From Streptomyces sp. NRRL WC-3626 (lineage in GTDB: Bacteria; Actinomycetota; Actinomycetes; Streptomycetales; Streptomycetaceae): a DNA stretch of 64,000 nt. Both the position numbers and the translations under genes were made by a program. The stretch spans positions 1 through 64,000 of the forward strand of contig NZ_JOCA01000023.1 in assembly GCF_000718785.1 (NCBI RefSeq). Direction: 5' to 3'. Position 1 is the first letter of the stretch. Each line of letters starts with the position of its first letter. The notes under the pieces were generated by a model. It saw only the letters and a program-made list of their open reading frames with translations, had not been told where the DNA came from and ran no database searches. This document shows, piece by piece, positions 38,156 to 45,973 of the stretch.

Positions 38156-40696
38156 ATGGCACGCGGCAAGCTCCGGATCTACCTTGGTGCGGCACCTGGC
38201 GTCGGCAAGACGTACGCGATGCTGTCGGAAGGGCACCGCCGTATCGAGCGCGGCACCGACTGTGTCGTCGCCTTCGTCGAGCACCACGATCGGCTGCGCA
38301 CCGAGGTGATGCTGCACGGCCTGGAGCAGGTGCCGCGCACGGAGATCGAGTACCGGGGCGCGGTCTTCACCGAGATGGACGTGGACGCCGTCCTGCGCCG
38401 GGCTCCAGCCGTCGCCCTGGTCGACGAGCTGGCTCACACCAACGTGCCCGGCTCCCGCAACACCAAGCGCTGGCAGGACGTGCAGGAGCTGCTCGCCGAG
38501 GGCATCGACGTGGTCTCCACCGTCAATATCCAGCACCTGGAGTCGCTGGGCGACGTGGTCGAGTCCATCACGGGGGTGCGGCAGCGCGAAACCGTCCCCG
38601 ACGAGGTCGTACGGCGCGCCGACCAGATCGAGCTGGTCGACATGTCACCAGAGGCGCTGCGCCGCCGGATGGCGCACGGCAACATCTACAAGCCGGACAA
38701 GGTGGACGCGGCCCTGTCCAACTACTTCCGCCCCGGCAACCTCACCGCACTGCGCGAACTGGCGCTGCTGTGGGTGGCCGACCGGGTCGACGCCTACCTG
38801 ACCGAGTACCGCAGCGCGCACCGGGTGTCGGAGATATGGGGCTCGCGGGAGCGGATCGTGGTCGGCCTGACCGGCGGCCCGGAGGGACGCACCCTGATCC
38901 GGCGCGCGGCGAGGCTGGCGGAGAAGGGCGCCGGCGGTGAGGTCATGGCCGTCTACATATCCCGCAGTGACGGCCTGACTGCCGCCTCGCCCAAGGAACT
39001 CGCCTTCCAGCGCACGCTCGTCGAGGACCTGGGCGGCACCTTTCACCACGTAGTCGGCGACGACATACCGGCTGCCTTGCTCGACTTCGCCCGGGGGGCG
39101 AACGCCACGCAGATCGTCCTGGGTGTCTCCCGCCGCAGAAACTGGCAGTACGTCTTCGGCCCGGGCGTCGGCGCCACCGTGGCCCGCGAGTCCGGTCCCG
39201 ACCTCGATGTCCACCTCATCACGCACAACGAGGCCGGCAGGGGCCGCGGACTGCCGGTGGCGCGCGGGGCACGCCTCGGGCGGTCCCGGGTCGTCGCGGG
39301 CTGGCTTGTGGGTGTGCTGGGCCCCGTCCTGTTCACCTGGCTGCTGACGAGCGTCGTTCCGGACCTCGGTCTGGCCAACGACATGCTGCTGTTTCTGTCG
39401 CTCACGGTGGCGGCGGCCCTGTTGGGCGGGCTCCCCCCGGCGCTGGCCTCCGCGGTGGTGGGCTCGCTGCTGCTCAACTGGTACTTCACCACGCCCGTCC
39501 ACACCCTCACCATCGCCGACCCGAAGAACATCGTCGGCATCGCCGTCTTCGTCGGGGTCGCCGTGTCGGTGGCCTCGGTGGTGGATCTCGCGGCCCGACG
39601 CACCCACCAGGCGGCTCGACTGCGGGCCGAGTCGGAGATCCTCTCCTTCCTCGCCGGAAATGTGCTGCGCGGTGAGACGAGCCTCGACGCCCTTCTGGAA
39701 CGGGTCCGCGAGACCTTCGGAATGGAGTCGGTGGCGCTGCTGGAGCGCGAGAGCGATGTCGCGCCCTGGACCTGTGCCGGCAGTGTCGGCCCACGGCCCT
39801 GCGCCGTTCCTGACGAGGCCGATGTCGACGTCCCTGCCGGTGACCACATGGCGCTGGCCTTGTCCGGCCGGGTCCTGCCGGCCGAGGACCGCCGGGTGCT
39901 GGCCGCCTTCGCCGCCCAGGCGGCGGTGGTCGTGGATCGCCGACGTCTCCAACAGGAGGCGGACCAGGCCAAGGAATTCGCCGAGGGCAACCGCATCCGC
40001 ACCGCTCTGCTCGCCGCCGTCAGCCACGACCTGCGCACCCCGCTCGCCGGCATCAAGGCCGCGGTCACATCCCTCCGCGCCGACGACGTCGCGTGGTCCG
40101 AGGAAGACCGGGCGGAGCTGCTGGAGGCCATCGAGGACGGCGCCGACCGCCTCGACCAGCTCGTCGGCAACCTGCTCGACATGTCCCGCCTCCAGACCGA
40201 CACCGTCACCGCCATCATCCGCGAGACCGACCTCGACGAGGTCGTGCCCATGGCGCTCGGCGGGGTTCCCGAGGAAAGCGTGGACTTGGACATTCCCGAG
40301 ACGCTGCCCATGGTCCACGTCGACCGAGGGCTGCTGGAGCGGGCCGTCGCCAACATCGTCGAGAACGCCGTCAAGTACAGCCCTCCGGGCGAAAAGGTCC
40401 TGGTGTCCGCGAGCGCGCTCGCTCACCGGGTCGAAGTACGCGTCGTCGACCGAGGTCCAGGAGTCCCGGATGAGGCCAAGAGCCGTATCTTCGAGCCTTT
40501 CCAGCGCTACGGCGACGCCCCACGCGGCAACGGCGTCGGTCTCGGCCTGGCAGTCGCCCGCGGTTTCGCCGAGGCCATCGGTGGCACCCTCGAGGCAGAG
40601 GACACCCCTGGTGGCGGCCTGACCATGGTGCTTGCCGTACGGACGGCACCCGAGCGGCGCGCGGAACAGCCGGACCTGTCGGCGGCGACGACCTGA
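38156..40696 (+). CDS. kdpD: KdpD sensor histidine kinase
   Basis: This 846-residue kinase senses K+ limitation or ionic stress. The N-terminal KdpD domain has YLGAAPGVGKTYAML (a Walker-A-like loop) and DELAHTNVPGSRN. A universal-stress-protein domain follows (about 235-360), then four membrane helices (about 375-490), a GAF-like region, and the kinase core: H624 in AVSHDLRTPLAG, the N-box IVENAVKYSPPG, and the G-boxes VVDRGPGVP and GVGLGLAVARG. All catalytic motifs are intact. It starts 12 bases after the remains of kdpE, which cannot make a normal protein, so the kinase lacks its usual partner here. Confidence 0.95.
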   Translation: MARGKLRIYLGAAPGVGKTYAMLSEGHRRIERGTDCVVAFVEHHDRLRTEVMLHGLEQVPRTEIEYRGAVFTEMDVDAVLRRAPAVALVDELAHTNVPGSRNTKRWQDVQELLAEGIDVVSTVNIQHLESLGDVVESITGVRQRETVPDEVVRRADQIELVDMSPEALRRRMAHGNIYKPDKVDAALSNYFRPGNLTALRELALLWVADRVDAYLTEYRSAHRVSEIWGSRERIVVGLTGGPEGRTLIRRAARLAEKGAGGEVMAVYISRSDGLTAASPKELAFQRTLVEDLGGTFHHVVGDDIPAALLDFARGANATQIVLGVSRRRNWQYVFGPGVGATVARESGPDLDVHLITHNEAGRGRGLPVARGARLGRSRVVAGWLVGVLGPVLFTWLLTSVVPDLGLANDMLLFLSLTVAAALLGGLPPALASAVVGSLLLNWYFTTPVHTLTIADPKNIVGIAVFVGVAVSVASVVDLAARRTHQAARLRAESEILSFLAGNVLRGETSLDALLERVRETFGMESVALLERESDVAPWTCAGSVGPRPCAVPDEADVDVPAGDHMALALSGRVLPAEDRRVLAAFAAQAAVVVDRRRLQQEADQAKEFAEGNRIRTALLAAVSHDLRTPLAGIKAAVTSLRADDVAWSEEDRAELLEAIEDGADRLDQLVGNLLDMSRLQTDTVTAIIRETDLDEVVPMALGGVPEESVDLDIPETLPMVHVDRGLLERAVANIVENAVKYSPPGEKVLVSASALAHRVEVRVVDRGPGVPDEAKSRIFEPFQRYGDAPRGNGVGLGLAVARGFAEAIGGTLEAEDTPGGGLTMVLAVRTAPERRAEQPDLSAATT

Positions 40697-41117
40697 AGCG
40701 CCCGGGCTTCCAACGGCACGTTGTTACGGCGCCATACGGCAACCGGTTCGTGGATTCCGGCGGGGACAGCGGAGCCGCCGGGACAGGGCAGAAGGCGGCC
40801 CGGGTGAGGAAGCGGCTGAACGAGGGGCACAGCACGTTGCGGAGACGCCCATCGGCCGGCGCCGCTCACGCGGAGACCGCCCCCTGAGGGCCGGCTGTCC
40901 GCGAAGTCGAGGTACCTCTCCTCGTCGGCGTCGAGGTCCCCCAAGGGGAACCGCCTCCCGCGGCCTTCCCGTTTGCCGCGGACCCGTATCGGACGCATCG
41001 TGGGAAGCAGGGAAAAACTCGTTGTGCGGCTGCCCGTTCGCCCACCGTCCGCCTGTACGCCCCCTCCCAGCGGCACCTCACGGTCAGGTGCGGGCCCGAA
41101 GAGGGAAGGAACTCACC
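40697..41117. other. Intergenic stretch, no gene seen
   Basis: I see no supported gene between kdpD and the amidase-like gene. Frames present are short or antisense to kdpD. The GAGGGAAGGA before 41118 is the ribosome site of the next gene. Confidence 0.5.
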
Positions 41118-41987
41118 ATGCCTGCTTCATGGATGCCCCTCGCCACCAAGGCGGACCTCGGAGACCGTGCCCCGTGTGACCCCGAGGTTCCCGCGAAGGC
41201 GATCGCGCACATCACGGCGGACAGGAAGGCCACCGCCGAGGCTCCCGTGAACCTGCTCCCCTTCGCCGATCTCGTGAGCTTCTTCACCGGCAGCGGGAAA
41301 GGCTCGGCCCCGCACATCCTCTGGGACCCCTTCACCGGGGCGTTCACCCAGTTCTTCCCCGCCACCTCCCGCAGCAAAGGCGTGTTCGACGCGACCGGTG
41401 GTGTCCGTCCCAACCGGGACGGCAAGGTCGTCATCCAGGTCGAGGCCCTGTTCTTCCCGCACTGCCGCGTCGACGGCACGGTGTTCGCGAGGCTGGTCGA
41501 CACTCCTTGCGCCGGCTGGGGCGACCTCCACGCATGGATCAACTCCTGGGACGTACCGGACGTCTGGCCCATGGGCCGTCCGACTTCCCTGTCCCGCAAC
41601 ACGTGTCCGACCGACGTATGGAGGTCGCGGGGCGGGTGGTACGCCCACGCCCAGGTCCCGGAGAACGACCATGTCGACCCCGGTTCATGGCCGCCGTTCG
41701 TGTCACAGCCGCCCGGTCCACCCCCCGCCGGGCCGCGGTTCGAGCCGTTCCCCGGCGCGTCGTTCTTCCACGCGGGACGCAAGTCGCCGGTCATCGCGGC
41801 GATGCACCGCCGGCTCGTCGCCGTGGACTGCGACCGCTACACCTCCAGCACCGGCATCGACGTGTGGGGACCGGGCGATGTGAGGTCCTACACCGCCTGG
41901 CAGCAGAAACTGGATCTCGAGGGCAGCGCTGCCGACGGCATCCCCGGCCGGTTCAGCTGGGACAGGCTGAGCGTCCCCCGTGTCTGA
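41118..41987 (+). CDS. Amidase-like cell-wall protein with C-terminal peptidoglycan-binding module
   Basis: This 289-residue protein has two parts. The N-terminal region (about 1-190) has features of Amidase_2-type lysins: GGWYAHAQVPENDHVDPG matches the zinc-site end of N-acetylmuramoyl-L-alanine amidases. The rest of that domain is divergent and its first zinc-site His is not clear, so activity is uncertain. The C-terminal module (about 205-289) is a peptidoglycan-binding type: FPGASFFHAGRKSPVIAAMHRRLV and YTAWQQKLDLEGSAADGIPG. No signal peptide is seen, so export must use another route or host lysis. The ATG follows GAGGGAAGGA. A hairpin follows the gene. Confidence 0.6.
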   Translation: MPASWMPLATKADLGDRAPCDPEVPAKAIAHITADRKATAEAPVNLLPFADLVSFFTGSGKGSAPHILWDPFTGAFTQFFPATSRSKGVFDATGGVRPNRDGKVVIQVEALFFPHCRVDGTVFARLVDTPCAGWGDLHAWINSWDVPDVWPMGRPTSLSRNTCPTDVWRSRGGWYAHAQVPENDHVDPGSWPPFVSQPPGPPPAGPRFEPFPGASFFHAGRKSPVIAAMHRRLVAVDCDRYTSSTGIDVWGPGDVRSYTAWQQKLDLEGSAADGIPGRFSWDRLSVPRV

Positions 41988-42554
41988 GGTTTCCCGTCCG
42001 GCACGGAGCCCGTGACGGCGACGGCACAGGGGCGTGACATCCGTCGACGCCCCTGTACGAACGGGTGTTGCCGCGTTTGCGGGCGGCTCTCGCGGGGCGC
42101 ATGGTGGAAGTAGGGGAGCATGAAGGCGGGCGGCGTGCCGCCACCTCGGGGAAGGTGTGCGGGCTTGTGGGCAAGTGCCCTCCCGCGGCGCGATCAGCAG
42201 GCGCGCACCCGTACGAGCCTCCGGAAGCCAGAGGGAGGCATGATGGCCGCGGTATCCGGCGTGCGGTGCGGCAAGCGCGACGATGACGTCAAGGCCACTC
42301 GAGCCGCGCTGACGGCAATGGCGATGAGTATCCCCGCGGGGCCCCGGCGTTCTTCGGCGAGCGGACGGGATCGGCTCAGAACCCGTCGACTCTCGTCTCT
42401 CGCGATTCGTCCTTCACGCCGAACGCCGTGCATCGGGGCGACGTGAACGCAGGCAGCGATCGATTGCATCCGGCGCCGGTACGGCGACATCTCGCGTGTT
42501 CAAGAGCCGGATCCGGATGCCTGTCCAGCCCCTCGCAGAAAGGAAGGAGAGGCC
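41988..42554. other. Intergenic stretch with terminator, no gene seen
   Basis: Apart from the hairpin at 42026-42056, no gene is supported. A possible ATG at about 42243 has an upstream purine-rich GAGGGAGG, but the frame quickly becomes low-complexity. The last bases (AAGGAAGGAG) are the ribosome site of the M23 gene. Confidence 0.5.
42026..42056. terminator. Hairpin terminator, 10-bp stem
   Basis: ACAGGGGCGT and ACGCCCCTGT flank an 11-base loop, about 40 bases after the amidase-like stop codon. It should separate that gene from the M23 gene. Confidence 0.75.
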
Positions 42555-43196
42555 ATGCCCACGCAAGTTCCATTTCCAGGAGTCGCGTTCTTCCACAAGG
42601 GACAACGCAGTCCCGTGATCACCGCCATGGGTAAACGCCTGGTGGCGGAAGGATGCGGAAAGTACCGGACGGGTCCCGGTCCCGAGTGGACCGACGTCGA
42701 CCAACAGTCGTTCGCCGCATGGCAGCGCAAGCTCAGGTTCGAAGGTGCCGACGCCGACGGCATTCCCGGCAGGGTCTCCTGGGACGAACTCCACGTCCCG
42801 GCGGCCACGACTCCCGGTGGCCGCGTCGCCTCTCCTGTACCGGGACGCGGCGTCACGACCCCCCACAACAAGAAGGGGCCTCAGTGGATCCTGGGCCGTC
42901 ACACCGGCGCCGACTACGCCGCTCCCAAGGGAGCGGAATGTGTCGCGGTGCTCAGCGGTTCCATAGCCCGCAGCGGGAGGGACGGCAGCTTCGGCGAGTT
43001 CCTCGTGCTGCGCGCCGGAGGATTCGACTTCTACTACTGTCACCTCTCCAGGAAAACGGTGGAAGGGGGTTCCGTGAGGGCCGGCCAGAAGATGGGCGAA
43101 GTCGGCTCCACCGGGCACGCCAGCGGCCCTCACCTCCACTTCGAGAAGCGCCCGGCCCATGGCGGCTTCGGATCCGACGTGCCCCCCAAGTGGTAG
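42555..43196 (+). CDS. M23-family metallopeptidase with N-terminal peptidoglycan-binding module
   Basis: This 213-residue protein has a peptidoglycan-binding module first (about 6-80: FPGVAFFHKGQRSPVITAMGKRLVAEG, then FAAWQRKLRFEGADADGIPG), and an M23 endopeptidase domain after it (about 110-205). The zinc ligands are visible: H and D in GRHTGADYAAP, and the HxH of SGPHLHFEK. It should cleave peptide cross-links of the cell wall. No signal peptide is present. The wall-binding module matches that of the upstream amidase-like gene but sits at the opposite end, a swap of module order. AAGGAAGGAG precedes the ATG. Confidence 0.85.
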   Translation: MPTQVPFPGVAFFHKGQRSPVITAMGKRLVAEGCGKYRTGPGPEWTDVDQQSFAAWQRKLRFEGADADGIPGRVSWDELHVPAATTPGGRVASPVPGRGVTTPHNKKGPQWILGRHTGADYAAPKGAECVAVLSGSIARSGRDGSFGEFLVLRAGGFDFYYCHLSRKTVEGGSVRAGQKMGEVGSTGHASGPHLHFEKRPAHGGFGSDVPPKW

Positions 43197-43573
43197 CCGG
43201 GACACGGCGATGTGGCGGCGCTGCCGGCCCTCGGCGGAGCGACCGACGCGGACGACGCGTCGCATCAGGTTCGCCGGGGGCCGGCCGACCTCTCGTCCAC
43301 CTGACTGTGCCCTCCAACCGCCGTCCCCTCGTGACGGATGCGTCCGCGCACGCCGCAGAGCAGGCCGGTCGGCACAGGGAGCCGGCGCGACGGCGACCTC
43401 GGTCCGACCCGATGACGACCGGTCGGCGCCCGCCCGCCGGAGCCGGCGTCCAGTAGCGTGAACGACGCCGCACACGACGTCACTTGCGGCTCACATCGGC
43501 TGCCCGGAATCATGGACGCATGTCGCCCGGTGCCGCCTTCTTCGATGTCGTCTCGGTTCTCCGGGAGGTGAAG
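43197..43573. other. Intergenic stretch, no gene seen
   Basis: Between the M23 gene and the macro-domain gene I see no supported gene. An in-frame ATG at 43520 could extend the macro gene by 18 residues, but the purine-rich GGGAGG sits before 43574. Confidence 0.5.
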
Positions 43574-44653
43574 ATGATCCGGGCGGAAGGACTGGTCCGG
43601 ATCCGCGACCTCTCGCTGCCTCTGCTGCGCCGGGCGGCCGCCGCGCGCTCAGCCGCCGTCACCGACGCCTGGCCCGTCGAGGTCGAGAACCTCCTGCGCA
43701 CAGCGGTGTCCCGGCTGGGCGGGGGAGACCTGCAGGAAGCGGCCTCACTCACGCTCGGGCTGGCCCCCGGGATGCGGGACCGGCCGGCGGCGGACCGCCG
43801 CAGACTCTCCGCCAAGGTCTACAGCGTCAGCGTGGAACGCTTCCGGAAGAGCCACGAGGAGATGGTTCTCGGGCAGATCGCCGAGCAGATCTGCTGGCTC
43901 GCCGGGACACGCGCACGCGGCGCCGACCTCTCGCATGTTCCCCTGCTCGCACCACACTTGCAGCACCGTGCGCTGCGCATCGGCCCGGTGTCGCTGACCC
44001 TGCACGTGCACCCCGTCGAACTCCTCCGGGACGTCGACGTGATCGTCTCGCCGCTCAACACCCACCTGAGCCTGCCCGAGATGTACAAGGCGTCCGTGCC
44101 CGCCGCGCTGCGCCGCGCGGGTGCCGTACGCGACGCCGCCGGCGACGTGGTCGCCGACCCGGTCCACGACGAGCTGCTCGATTGGCGTGCCGGCAACGGT
44201 CTGCGCGGCCGTCCCGTGCTGCCCGGGACGGTGGCGCCGACCGGACCGGGCGCCCTCGCGGCACAGGGAGTCCGCCGCATCTACCACGCGGCCGTCACCG
44301 TCCCCCGGCCCGGCACGAACGACTACGACGTCACCCCGCAGGACGTCACCGCCGCAGCCGCCCGCGCGCTCGCCCTGATGGACGAGGAACGGGAGGGCTT
44401 CGCACCGCCGTTGCGGTCCGTCTGCTTCCCGCTCCTCGGCGCGGGCCGAGGCGGCCTGCCGCCGCAGACCAGCGTGAGCGCGCTGTGGGCGGCGCTCGCG
44501 TCCGGCACCGCCCGGGAGCGGGACGTCCACCTGGTCGTCCGCAGGCCGTCCCTCGCCGACCTGATCACCGACGTGCTCGGCGTGGCGCGCCGGCCGCACC
44601 GCGCGGGCGACGGCTTACCCGAGAACAAGGAGACATGGCACAGGTGCGTGTGA
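43574..44653 (+). CDS. Macro-domain (ADP-ribose-binding) protein
   Basis: This 359-residue protein has an N-terminal helical domain (about 1-110) with VENLLRTAVSRLGGGDLQEAA, GLAPGMRDRPAADRRRLSAKVYSVSVERFRK and MVLGQIAEQIC, and a C-terminal macro domain. The macro hallmarks are DVDVIVSPLNTHLSLPEMYKASVPAALRRAG (ligand loop 1), RRIYHAAVTVPRPG (strand and loop) and SVCFPLLGAGRGGLPPQTSVSALWAAL (loop 2 and helix). Macro domains bind ADP-ribose and some remove a phosphate from ADP-ribose-1''-phosphate. GGGAGG precedes the ATG at 43574. The gene overlaps the next by 19 bases and leads an operon with a RES-domain gene. The helical domain is one I recall from other streptomycete conflict-type proteins, but I cannot name it. 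Confidence 0.85.
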   Translation: MIRAEGLVRIRDLSLPLLRRAAAARSAAVTDAWPVEVENLLRTAVSRLGGGDLQEAASLTLGLAPGMRDRPAADRRRLSAKVYSVSVERFRKSHEEMVLGQIAEQICWLAGTRARGADLSHVPLLAPHLQHRALRIGPVSLTLHVHPVELLRDVDVIVSPLNTHLSLPEMYKASVPAALRRAGAVRDAAGDVVADPVHDELLDWRAGNGLRGRPVLPGTVAPTGPGALAAQGVRRIYHAAVTVPRPGTNDYDVTPQDVTAAAARALALMDEEREGFAPPLRSVCFPLLGAGRGGLPPQTSVSALWAALASGTARERDVHLVVRRPSLADLITDVLGVARRPHRAGDGLPENKETWHRCV

Positions 44654-45294
44654 ACCCCTTCAAGGTGCTCGCCGCGTGCGCGGCGCAATGGAACAGCTAC
44701 CGGACCCTGCTCGGCCCCGCCGCGACACGGGTGCTCGGACAGCGGCTCGCCGAACTTCGTACGGCCGTCGAGGACCGGGACGCGGCCGCCGACCGCGCGG
44801 CACGGACCCTCCTCGACGCCCTGCCGCCCGACGCCGCCGCCGCACTGCGGGAGAACGGCGCCCAGGCCCGCTTCACGGGACTGCCCTCGACGGTGCTGCA
44901 CCAGGGGTACGGCGTGCAGGACCTGTGCATGATCGTCCTCGACGGCAACCCGATGGTCGGCCCGGTCTACGGCCCGGTACGCGAGCGCCTGCTGTCCGAA
45001 CCGGCGGCGCCGTGGCACGAGGGCGGCGACCCGCTGCTGATCGTGCTCTCCGGCGACGACGGGCGCAGACGCGTCCCGCTGTTCCAGTTCGAGGCCGGCA
45101 CCATGCCCTGGCAGGCCGTCCTCGACGTCAACTCCGTGCTGCGAGCCGACCTCGACCCGTGGGGCGCGGCGGACTGGTGGCTGTCCCCCGGCACATGGTG
45201 GCAGGGCTCCCCGGCCACCCTCCTGGGGCAGGGCCGCGACGCCGAACTGCGCGGCGCCGCACACGCCCTGGTGGGCACGGACACGGGGGAGTAG
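44635..45294 (+). CDS. Hypothetical protein with ParS/MbcA-like C-terminus (candidate antitoxin)
   Basis: The 219-residue protein is helical in its first half (VLAACAAQWNSYRTLLG, LRTAVEDRDAAADRAARTLLDALP). It ends with WWLSPGTWWQGSPATLLGQGRDAELRGAAHAL, which has the pattern of the ParS/MbcA C-terminal domain found in the antitoxins of RES-domain toxins. The middle portion (about 80-165) is mixed; I do not recognise a fold. It overlaps the macro gene and is followed after three bases by the RES gene, the normal antitoxin-toxin order. It could bind and restrain the RES enzyme. The usual Xre-type helix-turn-helix is not obvious, so the antitoxin reading is tentative. AAGGAGAC precedes the ATG. 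Confidence 0.6.
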   Translation: MAQVRVNPFKVLAACAAQWNSYRTLLGPAATRVLGQRLAELRTAVEDRDAAADRAARTLLDALPPDAAAALRENGAQARFTGLPSTVLHQGYGVQDLCMIVLDGNPMVGPVYGPVRERLLSEPAAPWHEGGDPLLIVLSGDDGRRRVPLFQFEAGTMPWQAVLDVNSVLRADLDPWGAADWWLSPGTWWQGSPATLLGQGRDAELRGAAHALVGTDTGE

Positions 45295-45297
45295 CCG

Positions 45298-45972
45298 ATG
45301 CCCAAGTACCCGCCCCCCGACGCGCTTCCCGGCGAGCCGGCCCGCGCCATGCTGCCCGCCGGCACGCCCCTGTACCGGGTGCACACCACCCACCGGGATC
45401 CGGTCGCGTACAACTCCCGCCCCTCGCACGCCTTCTACTTCGGCGGCCGCTTCGACGGCACCCCGTACGACCGCTACGGCTATCTGTACGCCGGTTTCAG
45501 CCCCGGCGCCGCCGTGTGCGAGGTGCTGCTGCGCTCGCTGGCCTTCCCCGGTGACGGCGGCCCGCGGCTGCTGCCCCGGACGGCGTTCGAGCGGCGCAGC
45601 CTGTCCTTCCTGCGGCTGGCCGAGGACACGGAGGTCGTCTCCCTGATGTCCGCGTCCGATCTGGCCGCGCTCGCACAGGACCCCTGGCTCGTCCACGCCG
45701 AGGGCGCCGACTATCCGCAGACCCGCGACTGGGGCCACTGGATCCGCACCCACACCAAGTCCTGGGCGCAGGGCTTCGTCTGGCCCTCCAAACGGGACCC
45801 CGCCGACCGGGTCGCCGTCCTCTTCGACGACCGGGGCGGGGCACCGGCGCTGGAACCGGCCGGTGCCCCGCCCGTCGACTTCGGCACGGAGGAGGGCGAG
45901 CGCTGGCTCAACGGCGTACTGACGCCGTACCTGGCGCGGACCGCGCCGCACATGCCCGGAAGGGAGTTCTGA
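45298..45972 (+). CDS. RES-domain NAD+ phosphorylase
   Basis: RES enzymes such as MbcT of Mycobacterium tuberculosis break NAD+ with phosphate to yield nicotinamide and ADP-ribose-1''-phosphate, which stops growth. The defining residues are visible: R27 in LYRVHTTHRDP, E75 in AVCEVLLRS, and S164 in FVWPSKRD. SHAFYFGGRFDGTPYDRYGYLYAG is the conserved substrate face. The 224-residue length is normal. It starts three bases after the candidate antitoxin and ends two bases before the CHAT gene, so it is deep inside one operon. Whether it acts as a toxin alone, or is triggered by the CHAT/caspase proteases, is unknown. Confidence 0.88.
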   Translation: MPKYPPPDALPGEPARAMLPAGTPLYRVHTTHRDPVAYNSRPSHAFYFGGRFDGTPYDRYGYLYAGFSPGAAVCEVLLRSLAFPGDGGPRLLPRTAFERRSLSFLRLAEDTEVVSLMSASDLAALAQDPWLVHAEGADYPQTRDWGHWIRTHTKSWAQGFVWPSKRDPADRVAVLFDDRGGAPALEPAGAPPVDFGTEEGERWLNGVLTPYLARTAPHMPGREF

Positions 45973-45973
45973 G

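Noticed and set aside
42243..42446. Small gene with a purine-rich site before the ATG
   Set aside because: Codon use and composition fade quickly into low-complexity Arg/Ser sequence, and no motif or conservation could be recognised.
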